Source: Paludibacteraceae bacterium (GTDB taxonomy: Bacteria > Bacteroidota > Bacteroidia > Bacteroidales > Paludibacteraceae). From it: DNA of 64,000 bases. The notes under the pieces were generated by a model that did no database searches, was not told the DNA's origin, and saw only the letters and a program-made list of their open reading frames with translations. A program made the position numbers and the translations under genes. Where the stretch lies: positions 80,473-144,472 of the forward strand of contig JAGBRL010000059.1 of the NCBI GenBank assembly GCA_017632345.1, given 5' to 3'. Below are positions 35,011 to 43,958 of this stretch, piece by piece (position 1 is the stretch's first letter; every line of letters begins with the position of its first letter).

Positions 35011-35718
35011 ATGTATATGACAACAGAACGTATATTGATAGTGGATGACGAGGAGACTTTATGCGAAGTTTTGAAGCTCAACCTTGAAAATGAGGGCTAT
35101 GATGTTGACACTGCATTAAGTGCGGAAGAGGCCTTGGTCTTGGATCTGAAAAAGTACTCTTTAATACTCCTTGATGTGATGATGGGGGAAATCAGCGGTG
35201 TCAAAATGGCAAAAATGTTGAAGTCGGATGTGAAAACGGCAGACATTCCCATTATCTTCTGCACTGCTCGCGACACGGAAGATGACATGGTCATGGGGCT
35301 GAATATTGGCGCGGATGATTATATTACGAAGCCTTATACTGTTCGCAATGTGATAGCGCGTGTGAAGAGTGTGCTAAGGCGGACGTCAGGGAAGAAAGCA
35401 CCGGATGTTGCCGCTAAAGGGAGGCCTAACGTGCTTAAAGTTGAAGGACTTTTGCTTGATATGGAATTTAAGCGTTGCACCGTAGATGGAGACGAGATTA
35501 AACTTGCCCGAAAGGAGTTCGAGTTGCTGGCCTATCTGATTTCGCACCGCGGCAAAATCTGTTCTCGTGAACAGATACTCAACAGTATATGGAGTGACGA
35601 GGTGGTTGTCCTTGGACGCACAATTGACGTTAATATTACCCGCCTGCGTTCTAAAATCGGCAAATATGGTTCTTATATTGTAACTCGTTCAGGTTTTGGC
35701 TATGGCTTCCGCGATTAA
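35011..35718 (+). CDS. phoB: OmpR/PhoB-family response regulator
   Basis: 235 residues. Receiver domain with acidic pair VDDEE, phosphorylation site Asp 55 in LILLDVMM, Thr in FCTARD and Lys in ITKPY; then an OmpR-type winged-helix DNA-binding domain (about 140-235) with LARKEFELLAYL and RLRSKIGKYG. An alternative ATG at 35017 would remove two residues. Divergent from the pst operon and overlapping the sensor kinase gene, it is very probably the phosphate-starvation regulator PhoB; the symbol rests on context as well as family. Confidence 0.9.
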   Translation: MYMTTERILIVDDEETLCEVLKLNLENEGYDVDTALSAEEALVLDLKKYSLILLDVMMGEISGVKMAKMLKSDVKTADIPIIFCTARDTEDDMVMGLNIGADDYITKPYTVRNVIARVKSVLRRTSGKKAPDVAAKGRPNVLKVEGLLLDMEFKRCTVDGDEIKLARKEFELLAYLISHRGKICSREQILNSIWSDEVVVLGRTIDVNITRLRSKIGKYGSYIVTRSGFGYGFRD

Positions 35719-37138
35719 AATATCTTATCACAAGCGGCTCTTTTTTATGTTGCTTGCTTTTTCATGGGCGCTAATCCTATGTTTTATAGGGTTCCAATAT
35801 ATGCGAGAAAAGCAATATAAATCGGATTTTCTGAATACGCAGCTTCAGATGTACAATCGCCATCTTCTTGAAATTATGGAGGATGGTTTGTCTTACGAAG
35901 ATTATATAGCGACACATGAAAAACTTTTCAATGACCTTCGAATATCTATAATTGATTTTTCGGGAACTGTAGTTTACGACAACATGATTTCGTTGGATTC
36001 GCTTGACAATCATAGTCTTCGTCCGGAAGTGGCGGCTGCTCTTAAGGATGGTTTTGGGTGTCATATTGGACGACAGTCTGCAAGCGACGGGCGAGAATAT
36101 TTTTATTCTGCGACAAAGGGCAAACACGCTATTGTCCGAACTGCTATTCCATACTCGTCCATACTTCGGGAGATGCTTAAGGCAGATTGGAATTTCTTGG
36201 GGATAATGATTTTTATAAGCTCTGTGGTGAGTGTGTTGGCATATTTTGCTACAAGAAGGCTTGGCAAAACTATAGAGAGACTAAATAGGTTTGCAGATAA
36301 GGCGAAGAATGGAGAAGCCTTTGGCGAAAATGAGCCGTTCCCAAATGACGAGCTTGGCTCTATCTCCAACCACATTGTGCAGCTCTACGCGCAATGGCAG
36401 CAAACAATAAAGGATAGAGATGTTGCTTATGAAGCGACTTTGCGAGAGGAGCAAGAGAAAATGCGGATTAAGCGACAACTTACAAACAATATAAATCATG
36501 AACTGAAAACCCCTGTGGCTTCTATGCAAGTATGTCTTGAAACTTTGCTTTCGGGCATCACTCTAAGCGAAGAAAAGCGTCTGGAACTTATCGAGCGATG
36601 CTATACTAACAATGAACGTCTCAGACGATTGTTGGCAGATGTTTCGCTAATCACACGGATGGAAGACGGAAATGCAATTATAGATAAGGAGAAAGTAGTT
36701 CTTAATGACATTTTGGTGGAAATAGCAGAAGAGATGGAAATTATGCCAGAAAACGAACGCATGACTTTGCATACAGACTTTAACGAAACTGTGATAGTAA
36801 ATGGCAATCTGTCGCTTATTGGTTCCATTTTCCGTAATCTTACAGAAAACGCCATGTCGTACTCTGATGGTAATAACATATACATATCTCTGCTATCAAA
36901 TGATGAAAGAGAGTGCAGGATTCGCTTTGAGGATGATGGTGTCGGTGTGGAGGAAAAGCAATTGCCTCGTCTTTTTGAAAGGTTTTATCGTGTGGATAAA
37001 GGTCGGTCGCGGAAAAAAGGCGGAACCGGACTTGGTCTGGCTATTGTTAAGCACGCTGTTCAATTTCATGGAGGAACAATAACGGCAAGCAACCGTCCTG
37101 GTGGAGGATTGAGATTTGACTTTGTGTTGAGCAAGTAG
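35702..37138 (+). CDS. phoR: PhoR-like sensor histidine kinase
   Basis: 478 residues from the ATG at 35702, overlapping the regulator gene by 17 bases. Membrane segment at about 12-32, an extracytoplasmic domain of about 125 residues, second segment at about 165-185 (LGIMIFISSVVSVLAYFA), a HAMP-like linker, then HisKA with His 266 in NNINHELKTP and an HATPase domain with NLTENAMSYS, FEDDGVGV and GTGLGLAIV. Autophosphorylates and controls the adjacent regulator. With no phoU in the cluster, how it senses Pst status is unclear. Confidence 0.9.
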   Translation: MASAIKISYHKRLFFMLLAFSWALILCFIGFQYMREKQYKSDFLNTQLQMYNRHLLEIMEDGLSYEDYIATHEKLFNDLRISIIDFSGTVVYDNMISLDSLDNHSLRPEVAAALKDGFGCHIGRQSASDGREYFYSATKGKHAIVRTAIPYSSILREMLKADWNFLGIMIFISSVVSVLAYFATRRLGKTIERLNRFADKAKNGEAFGENEPFPNDELGSISNHIVQLYAQWQQTIKDRDVAYEATLREEQEKMRIKRQLTNNINHELKTPVASMQVCLETLLSGITLSEEKRLELIERCYTNNERLRRLLADVSLITRMEDGNAIIDKEKVVLNDILVEIAEEMEIMPENERMTLHTDFNETVIVNGNLSLIGSIFRNLTENAMSYSDGNNIYISLLSNDERECRIRFEDDGVGVEEKQLPRLFERFYRVDKGRSRKKGGTGLGLAIVKHAVQFHGGTITASNRPGGGLRFDFVLSK

Positions 37139-37164
37139 TTAGCAGGATTGTGCCGATAGAGTAA

Positions 37165-37195
37165 TTGGACTTTTTGAAAAAAAACATTACCTTTG
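37165..37195 (+). promoter_or_regulatory. Promoter of the second LRR gene
   Basis: TTG at 37165-37167, 20-base spacer, TACCTTTG at 37188-37195. Predicted start about 37200, 23 bases before the ATG at 37223, so this gene is not dependent on phoBR transcription. Confidence 0.65.
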
Positions 37196-37222
37196 CAAGG
37201 TGAATTAAAAAAAACGAAGAAA

Positions 37223-38890
37223 ATGAAAAGGTTTTTATTCTTAACTATTTGCTCTGTTCTGACAAGCTTCGGAGCTGCTGCATCCAACACATGGGTCGTG
37301 AACAGCGACGGTGATACCATTTGGTATGATTTTGATAAAAGAGAGAAAACAGCAAGTGTGACGTATGAGGGAAGAAGAACATCGTCTCAATCTCGTAAAG
37401 ATTATTCAGGCTCTATTGTCATCCCTTCAAAAGTGACCTATGATGGCATTCGCTATCAAGTAACAAAAATAGGCATTAATGCTTTTTACGAATGTGAAGG
37501 CCTGACAAGTGTGACGATTCCTTCAAGCGTAACTAAAATTCTCAGAGGTGCTTTTAGTCAATGCAAAAACTTGACTACGGTAAAGCTCTCTAACGGGTTA
37601 GCCAATATAGGAGAAGGTGCTTTCTCTGGTTGCGGAAAACTTGTCAACGTAACGATTCCAAATAGTGTGGAGACGATTGAGGCCCGTGCTTTTGAAGGTT
37701 GTAAAAGCATTACCAGTATAACGATACCCAATAGTGTGAAGACGATCGAGGCTAATGCTTTTGAAGGTTGTGAAAGCATTACCAGCATAGTGATTCCGAA
37801 GGGCGTAAAGAAGATTGGATATAGTGCTTTTGAAGATTGCGGAAAACTTGCCAACGTAACGATTCCAAATGGTGTGGAGGTGATTGAGAACCTTGCTTTT
37901 GAAGGTTGTGAAAGCATTACCAGCATAAAGATTCCGAAGAGCGTAAAGAAGATTGGATATAGTGCTTTTTCTAATTGCGAAAACCTTGCCGAAGTAACGA
38001 TTTCAGAAGGTGTGACGGAGATAGATGAATCTACTTTCTCTCATTGCGTAAATTTAACAACTGTGAAGTTGCCGAACAGTTTGACAAAGATAGGGAGAGA
38101 AGCATTTATGGGCTGTGAAAAACTGATTAACATAACAATACCCGAAGGTGTGACGGAGATAGGTGCTTATGCTTTTTCTTTATGCAACAATCTGGCGAAG
38201 GTGTCTATTCCCAACAGCGTAACTTTGATTGGTGAAGGTGCTTTTATGAAATGTGTGAGCTTAACTGATTTTGTGATTCCAAATAGTGTGAAAAAGATAG
38301 ACCAATATGCTTTTTCTCTTTGTGACGGTCTTAAAAGCATTGTGATTCCAAGTAGTGTGGACACGATTGTGAGCGCGGCTTTTGCTGGTTGCGGGAATCT
38401 TGAAATGATAGATGTGGCTAAAGAGAATCCAAATTATTGTTCGGTAGATGGAGTGTTGTTCGACAAATCAAAAAACACATTGGTGCAATTCCCCAAAGGG
38501 AGAAAAGGGGGATATTCGATACCAGAAGGTGTGACGGTGATAAATGATTTGGCATTCTCTCAATGTGTAAATCTTACAAAAGTGGTAATCCCTAATGGAG
38601 TTGTGAGAATCGGTGAGCTGGCATTCTCAAAATGTAGAGGATTAGCAGATATTGAGTTTCCCGAAAGTTTGACAGAAATTGGCGAAATGGCTTTTGATAG
38701 CTGCGACGGGCTAACCAGCGTGACGATTCCAAATAGTGTGAAGGCAATAGGGAAAAATGCTTTTTATAATTGCAGCAGATTGACCAGTGTGACATTTCCA
38801 GGTGAGCTTGGAGATTTATATGACATCTTTTATGAATGCAATAACCTTAAAAGTGTCAATGGTTCTGAAATAATATACGTAAAATTCTGA
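37223..38890 (+). CDS. BspA-like leucine-rich repeat protein, exported
   Basis: 555 residues from the ATG at 37223, which opens the signal peptide MKRFLFLTICSVLTSFGAAA; the longer ORF from 37193 starts at a non-ATG inside the promoter. About 19 LRR_5 repeats of 23 residues (IGxxAFxxCxxLxxVxIPNSV) with one inserted hairpin YCSVDGVLFD. The signal peptide and next 25 residues are almost identical to the paralogue at 28639. Unlike that protein it ends abruptly in NGSEIIYVKF without the C-terminal cap IYVPAES..., so its 3' end may have been replaced or lost. Exported, probably an adhesin or ligand-binding protein. Confidence 0.88.
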   Translation: MKRFLFLTICSVLTSFGAAASNTWVVNSDGDTIWYDFDKREKTASVTYEGRRTSSQSRKDYSGSIVIPSKVTYDGIRYQVTKIGINAFYECEGLTSVTIPSSVTKILRGAFSQCKNLTTVKLSNGLANIGEGAFSGCGKLVNVTIPNSVETIEARAFEGCKSITSITIPNSVKTIEANAFEGCESITSIVIPKGVKKIGYSAFEDCGKLANVTIPNGVEVIENLAFEGCESITSIKIPKSVKKIGYSAFSNCENLAEVTISEGVTEIDESTFSHCVNLTTVKLPNSLTKIGREAFMGCEKLINITIPEGVTEIGAYAFSLCNNLAKVSIPNSVTLIGEGAFMKCVSLTDFVIPNSVKKIDQYAFSLCDGLKSIVIPSSVDTIVSAAFAGCGNLEMIDVAKENPNYCSVDGVLFDKSKNTLVQFPKGRKGGYSIPEGVTVINDLAFSQCVNLTKVVIPNGVVRIGELAFSKCRGLADIEFPESLTEIGEMAFDSCDGLTSVTIPNSVKAIGKNAFYNCSRLTSVTFPGELGDLYDIFYECNNLKSVNGSEIIYVKF

Positions 38891-38990
38891 CCGCGGAAGA
38901 GAAGGTGATTTGGCGACTGTATTTTTTATGGAATGTGGTCGATTAATGTGAACGAAGAACTGTAATTTAAAAAACGAAATGCAACTTTTT

Positions 38991-39021
38991 TTTGCTATTT
39001 TATTTTAAACTATTATCTTTG
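38991..39021 (+). promoter_or_regulatory. Promoter of the phosphoglucomutase gene
   Basis: TTTG at 38991-38994, 19-base spacer, TATCTTTG at 39014-39021: one of the best consensus promoters in the window. The leader (about 50 bases) contains CGAGT...ACTCG, a five-pair hairpin. Confidence 0.8.
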
Positions 39022-39078
39022 CGGACGTCATCGAGTTGTTGACGAGACTCGTGGCATGGTTATAAATGTTTTTAATAT

Positions 39079-40824
39079 ATGGATAATACAGCATTAATTC
39101 AAGAGGTTACAGCAAAGGCCAACGTTTGGCTGAACGGCAATTACGATGCAGAGACAAAGGCTGTCGTTAAGTCTATGTTGGAAAATGAAGACAAAACAGA
39201 CCTAATCGAAGCTTTTTACAAAGATTTGGAGTTCGGAACTGGTGGCTTGCGCGGCATAATGGGCGTCGGTACTAACCGAATGAACATCTACACAGTAGGT
39301 TCTGCTACGCAGGGTCTCTCTAATTATCTTAAAGCACAGTTCAAGGATGTTCAGCAAATAAAGGTTGTCGTTGGTCACGACTGCCGTAACAACAGCCGCC
39401 TGTTTGCAGAGTCTGCGGCTAAGATTTTCGCCGCAAATGGAATCAAAGTGTATCTTTTTGAATCGCTTCGACCAACTCCGGAAATGTCTTACGCAATCAG
39501 AGAACTTGGATGTCAGAGCGGTATTATTTTGACTGCCAGCCACAACCCTAAAGAGTACAACGGTTACAAGGCTTACTGGAATGACGGCGGACAGCTTGTT
39601 CCTCCTCACGATGTTGACGTGATTAAGGAGGTTGAGAAAATCAAGTCGGTTGACGAAATCAAATTTGAAGGAAACAGCGAGCTTATCGAAATCATCGGAA
39701 AAGAGATTGATGATAAGTATATCAACGAAATAACAAAACTGTCGCTTTCTCCTGAGTCTATCAAGAGAAACGAAAACATGAAGATTGTTTACACTCCTAT
39801 TCATGGCACTGGCGTTTATTTGATTCCTGAAACTCTTAAGCGTTTCGGTTTCAAGAACATCGTGAACGTGCCGGAACAGGATGTGATTAGCGGCGATTTC
39901 CCTACTGTGGTTTCTCCGAATCCGGAAGAGCCTGCGGCTTTGGACATGGCTATAAAGAAGGCAGTGGAAGTTGGTGCCGATATGGTTATGGCTTCTGACC
40001 CTGACGCAGACCGTGTGGGTATCGCGGTTAAGAATGACAAGGGCGAGTTTATCCTCGTGAACGGTAACCAGACTGCAATGATGCTTACTTACTATCTGGT
40101 TACTCGTTGGAAGGAACTTGGCAAGATTAACGGAAAAGAGTATATCGTTAAGACTATCGTTACAAGCGAACTGCTTAAGGACATCGCAGAAAAGAACGGC
40201 GTCAAGGTGTTTGACGTTTACACAGGCTTCAAGTGGATTGCCGCTGTTATGCGCGAGATGGAAGGCAAAATGAACTACATCGGCGGCGGCGAGGAGTCTT
40301 ACGGCTACTTGGCAGAGTCGTTTGTTCGTGACAATGACGCTTTCTCGGCTTGCGTAATGATTGCTGAAACTGCGGCTTGGGCGGCTGATAACGGCATGAC
40401 AATGTATGACTTGCTTAAGAAGATTTATCTTGAATACGGTTTCACTCTTAACAAGGGTATCTCTGTTGTTAAGAAAGGCAAGGCTGGTGCTGACGAAATC
40501 AAACAGATGATGGTGGACTTCAGCGAAAACGCTCCTAAGGAGATTGCAGGCTCGCCTGTTGTTCTGGTTAAGGATTACAACAAGCTTACAGCAACAGACG
40601 ACAAGGGCAATGTCTCTAAGCTTGATTTCCCTTGCACTTCTAACGTGCTTCAGTTCTTTACGGCTGCTGGCGACAAGATTTCAATCCGTCCTTCTGGTAC
40701 AGAGCCTAAGATCAAGTTCTATATCGAAGTGCGTGGCGAAATGAAGTCTTTGGCTGATTATGACGCTGCAACTGAGGCTGCAAACGCTAAGGTGGAAGCG
40801 GTTAAAAAGTCTTTGGGATTGTAA
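39079..40824 (+). CDS. Phosphoglucomutase / phosphomannomutase
   Basis: 581 residues, alpha-D-phosphohexomutase family; interconverts glucose 1-phosphate and glucose 6-phosphate (or the mannose forms), feeding nucleotide-sugar synthesis for the surface glycans. The phosphoserine loop is TASHNPKEYNG, the metal loop DPDADRVG, the sugar-binding loop GGGEESYG and the phosphate-binding loop RPSGTEPKIKFY, all intact. GTGGLRGIMG near residue 50 is typical of the long PGM2-like branch. Strong codon bias suggests high expression. Single gene between its promoter and terminator. Confidence 0.94.
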   Translation: MDNTALIQEVTAKANVWLNGNYDAETKAVVKSMLENEDKTDLIEAFYKDLEFGTGGLRGIMGVGTNRMNIYTVGSATQGLSNYLKAQFKDVQQIKVVVGHDCRNNSRLFAESAAKIFAANGIKVYLFESLRPTPEMSYAIRELGCQSGIILTASHNPKEYNGYKAYWNDGGQLVPPHDVDVIKEVEKIKSVDEIKFEGNSELIEIIGKEIDDKYINEITKLSLSPESIKRNENMKIVYTPIHGTGVYLIPETLKRFGFKNIVNVPEQDVISGDFPTVVSPNPEEPAALDMAIKKAVEVGADMVMASDPDADRVGIAVKNDKGEFILVNGNQTAMMLTYYLVTRWKELGKINGKEYIVKTIVTSELLKDIAEKNGVKVFDVYTGFKWIAAVMREMEGKMNYIGGGEESYGYLAESFVRDNDAFSACVMIAETAAWAADNGMTMYDLLKKIYLEYGFTLNKGISVVKKGKAGADEIKQMMVDFSENAPKEIAGSPVVLVKDYNKLTATDDKGNVSKLDFPCTSNVLQFFTAAGDKISIRPSGTEPKIKFYIEVRGEMKSLADYDAATEAANAKVEAVKKSLGL

Positions 40825-40860
40825 TTTATTTGTTTTATTTTTCCATAATTTCATTTGTAG

Positions 40861-40893
40861 GGGGCGGCCTGTTGGTCGCCCCTGATTTTTTTT
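40861..40893 (+). terminator. Intrinsic terminator after phosphoglucomutase
   Basis: GGGGCGGCC, loop TGTT, GGTCGCCCC (one G-T pair), then TGA and eight T. Confidence 0.88.
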
Positions 40894-40938
40894 GAGAAAT
40901 ATTGTCCTTATAAAGTTTTTATATTAGACTTAATTGTT

Positions 40939-40946
40939 TATTTTTG
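40939..40946 (+). promoter_or_regulatory. -7 element of the LysM gene promoter
   Basis: TATTTTTG at 40939-40946; the -33 position has only a T-run (40916-40920). Leader about 50 bases. Confidence 0.45.
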
Positions 40947-41001
40947 TAAGTTGTAACGGATAGAGATGGCAAGATTGTTTATCTCTGAAATATAAGGATT
41001 T

Positions 41002-43203
41002 ATGAGAAAGAATTTTTGTAATGTTATAATATCAGTTTCGGTATTGCTCGGATTGGGCTCGTCTTTGTTGGCTCAACCGGCGATTAATTATCCTAAAAAG
41101 AACATAAACGGGAAGGAGTATTACGAATATCCTGTGCAGAAGAGCGAGGGCTTTTTCTCGATAACTCGCAAGTTTGATGTGTCGAAAGAAGAGATTCTGA
41201 AGGCGAATCCGGGCGCGTCAAACGGACCGACTTTTGGTTCTGTGCTGCTGATTCCAGTTAAGGACAGAAACTATAAAATCCATAAGGTGGCAAGCAAGGA
41301 GACTCTGTTTTCTATAAAGCAAAAGTATAACACGTCTTATGAAGAGCTTTATGCTCTGAATCCTGCGCTTAAGGAAAAAGGTCTGATTTGCGGGACCGAA
41401 ATAAAGATACCGGAAGCAGCGCCTGCAAAGAGCCAGAACGTGAATGTGTCGGCTTTGATCGCAAGTTCTAAGGTTGATACGTCTGCTCTTGAGAAAAAGC
41501 AGAAGCCGTCGTTTGTGTCTCACATGGTGAAGAAAGGTGAGACTCTTTACAGTATAAGCAAGCAGTACGGAGTGTCGTCCGAAGAGATTGTGCGCCTTAA
41601 TCCGGATGCGAAGGAGGGTGTGAAGGAGGGCAGCGTGCTGATAATTCCGCCTGTTTACAATAACACAGGCCATGATGACAGCAAATTCAAAGGAGCCAGA
41701 AGCGAGATGAAGAGCCATGTTGTAAAGAAAGGCGAGACTTTGTATGGCATAAGCAAACTGTATGGCATTTCGCAGGATGAGCTGCAGAGAAGAAATCCTC
41801 AGATGAAGGATGGTCTGAATGAGGGCATGCTGATTTTTATTCCGCCAGTTTATCAGGCTACCGCGTTTAAGGAGGTTGTTAAGGTTGATTATATAACGCA
41901 CGAGGTGAAACGCCGCGAGACGCTCTTCAGCATAGGCCAGAAGTATGGTGTGTCTGTTGAGGATATCGTGGAGCATAATCCGGGCACTGAAAACGGAATA
42001 AAGAAAGGACTGGTTTTGAATATTCCGCAAAAAGTTGTCTCTCAGGTTGTTGACTCTGTCGCTGTTGACTCGTCTTTGATTGTTGACTCTCTTGCTGTTC
42101 CTGAAAAGGTGAAGATGACGGACCCTAAGTCGGAGATTAATGTGGCTTTGTTCTTTCCGTTCAATTTTGCTAAAGTGACTCCTACAAGCAAGACTGACGC
42201 TAATACAGAGAAGTTCGTGGAGTTTTATCAGGGTATGCTGGTCGCGATAGATTCGCTGAAGAGGACAAACCTGTCGGTGAACCTTCGTGTTTATGACTCT
42301 GGAAAGACCGATGCTGACGTGCGGAAATTGTTAAACGGCGAGGAGCTGAAAAGTATGGATGTTTTGATTGGGCCGGCTTATACATCTCAGATAAAGGCTT
42401 TGTCTGAGTTTGCGAAGGCTAATAACGTTAAGCTTGTAGTGCCGTTCTCTTCTCGTTCGGAAGAGACTAAGACAAATCCGAATATCTTCCAGGTAAACAC
42501 TCCGCGCAAGGAGTCGGCTGCGGTCATTGCTGAAAAGTTCAGTAAAACTTTTAAAGGCAAGAACATTGTGCTTATCCGTTTCGGAAAGCCGGAATATAAC
42601 GATGAAAAGATATTAGGGGATACTCTTGACAGCATTTTGACAAAGAACAATATCAAGTTTAAGTCTGTGATGTTCAGTAATTTGGCTGAGATAAAGAAGC
42701 AGCTTACGGACAAGGCCGAGAATGTGATATTCCCTGTCACAAACAATCAGGTTGCTCTCAGTCAGGTGTTGCCGCTCATAAATATGACAGACGACGGTAA
42801 GAAGAGCATCTCTTTGTTCGGCTTCTCAGAATGGCAGAGTTATCAAGGCATCAGCAAGGATATGTTTAAGGTTAATATGTACCTTGTTTCTCAGTTCTAT
42901 GTGGACTACAAAAGTAAAGAGGTTCGCAATTTCCTGAAGAAGTTCCGCAATTTCTATAATTCTGAACCGGCAAATAGTCAGCCGTCGTATGGCATGCTGG
43001 GTTACGATGCGATGATGTTCTTCGGAACTGCGATTTCTAAGTTTGGTCATGACTTTGAAGACAAGGTCGGAGAAGTTAAGGTCAACGCGCTGCAGAGCGG
43101 ACTGAGGTTCAACAAGCTTTGTGAGGAAGGCGGATTCTACAACGATTGCGTCTATATAACTCAGCATAACGACAAGACTGGATTCACGATTATTTGTAAA
43201 TAA
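41002..43203 (+). CDS. LysM-repeat protein with periplasmic-binding-protein-like C-terminal domain
   Basis: 733 residues with signal peptide (about 1-25, SSLLAQ). Five LysM-type repeats lie between about 35 and 345 (for example HMVKKGETLYSISKQYGV and HVVKKGETLYGISKLYGI); the first is divergent. These bind peptidoglycan glycan strands. A linker rich in Val, Asp and Ser leads to a type 1 periplasmic-binding-protein-like fold (about 372-733, beginning INVALFFPFNF), similar to LysM/receptor proteins conserved in Bacteroidales. Probably holds a ligand-binding or structural domain against the cell wall. First gene of a four-gene operon. Confidence 0.88.
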   Translation: MRKNFCNVIISVSVLLGLGSSLLAQPAINYPKKNINGKEYYEYPVQKSEGFFSITRKFDVSKEEILKANPGASNGPTFGSVLLIPVKDRNYKIHKVASKETLFSIKQKYNTSYEELYALNPALKEKGLICGTEIKIPEAAPAKSQNVNVSALIASSKVDTSALEKKQKPSFVSHMVKKGETLYSISKQYGVSSEEIVRLNPDAKEGVKEGSVLIIPPVYNNTGHDDSKFKGARSEMKSHVVKKGETLYGISKLYGISQDELQRRNPQMKDGLNEGMLIFIPPVYQATAFKEVVKVDYITHEVKRRETLFSIGQKYGVSVEDIVEHNPGTENGIKKGLVLNIPQKVVSQVVDSVAVDSSLIVDSLAVPEKVKMTDPKSEINVALFFPFNFAKVTPTSKTDANTEKFVEFYQGMLVAIDSLKRTNLSVNLRVYDSGKTDADVRKLLNGEELKSMDVLIGPAYTSQIKALSEFAKANNVKLVVPFSSRSEETKTNPNIFQVNTPRKESAAVIAEKFSKTFKGKNIVLIRFGKPEYNDEKILGDTLDSILTKNNIKFKSVMFSNLAEIKKQLTDKAENVIFPVTNNQVALSQVLPLINMTDDGKKSISLFGFSEWQSYQGISKDMFKVNMYLVSQFYVDYKSKEVRNFLKKFRNFYNSEPANSQPSYGMLGYDAMMFFGTAISKFGHDFEDKVGEVKVNALQSGLRFNKLCEEGGFYNDCVYITQHNDKTGFTIICK

Positions 43204-43213
43204 AAGTATAGTG

Positions 43214-43951
43214 ATGAGAAAATTGATTTTTTTATTGCTGGTTTTTGTCTCTTTTGTAGCGAACGCGCAGACAAGAAGTCGGTTTGAGCAGGAGGTTTCG
43301 GTCGGAGGGTCTGTGGGTTTGAATATGTCGCAAGTACGATTTCTGCACAATGACTTGATGAACAGCAATCAGCTTGGCGAGCTTGGATGGACCAAGGGTG
43401 TGACTGCCGGGGTTTCGATGCGTTACATTGCGCAGAAGCATTTTGGGGTTCAGCTTGAGGTCAATTATGCTCAGTGCGGATGGTACGAAAAATATGAAAA
43501 TAAAGGCGGCGGCAGCGTTTTTGTCAATGGAGTGGACTTGACTGGCAAGGTTATTGAGCAAGACCTTTCTTATATCAACATTCCGCTTTTGGCACATATC
43601 TATTTTGGAAATGATTTTCGCTTTTTCGTGAATTTTGGGCCTAAGATAGGTTTCCTTATAGATGAGGGCGATAAGTGTGACGATCCGGATATAAAAAGCG
43701 CTCTGATAGAGAATGACCCGCGCGTGAGGGAGGATATAGAAGAGAGCAAGTTCGATTATTCGCTTTGCGCCGGTTGCGGATTCGAGGTGAATCTCGGGAA
43801 AGTGAAGACGTTGGCTGAGTTCAGGTGGATGTACGGTTTGCAGGATGTTTATCCTCATGAGAGGGATGATGCGTTTCAGCGCTCAAATAATCAGAACTTG
43901 GCGTTTACTTTATGCGTCTTTTTGCCGGTGGCTAAGTTTCACAGTAATTGA
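43214..43951 (+). CDS. Outer-membrane beta-barrel protein, PorT/OMP_b-brl_2-like
   Basis: 245 residues from the ATG at 43214 (a GTG at 43211 is adjacent). Signal peptide to about FVANAQ. Strands such as VSVGGSVGLNMSQ, FGVQLEVNYAQCGWY, LSYINIPLLAHIYFG and FRFFVNFGPKIGFLI are typical of the eight-strand PorT-type family. It could be a type IX secretion component, but the family is large and the usual porT neighbours are absent, so I leave it as a general OMP. Ten bases after the LysM gene. Confidence 0.82.
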   Translation: MRKLIFLLLVFVSFVANAQTRSRFEQEVSVGGSVGLNMSQVRFLHNDLMNSNQLGELGWTKGVTAGVSMRYIAQKHFGVQLEVNYAQCGWYEKYENKGGGSVFVNGVDLTGKVIEQDLSYINIPLLAHIYFGNDFRFFVNFGPKIGFLIDEGDKCDDPDIKSALIENDPRVREDIEESKFDYSLCAGCGFEVNLGKVKTLAEFRWMYGLQDVYPHERDDAFQRSNNQNLAFTLCVFLPVAKFHSN

Positions 43952-43958
43952 TTGGTGT

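Noticed and set aside
43214..43951. Naming this barrel protein porT of the type IX secretion system
   Set aside because: The barrel family is broad and the usual type IX neighbours are missing, so the specific name is not supported.
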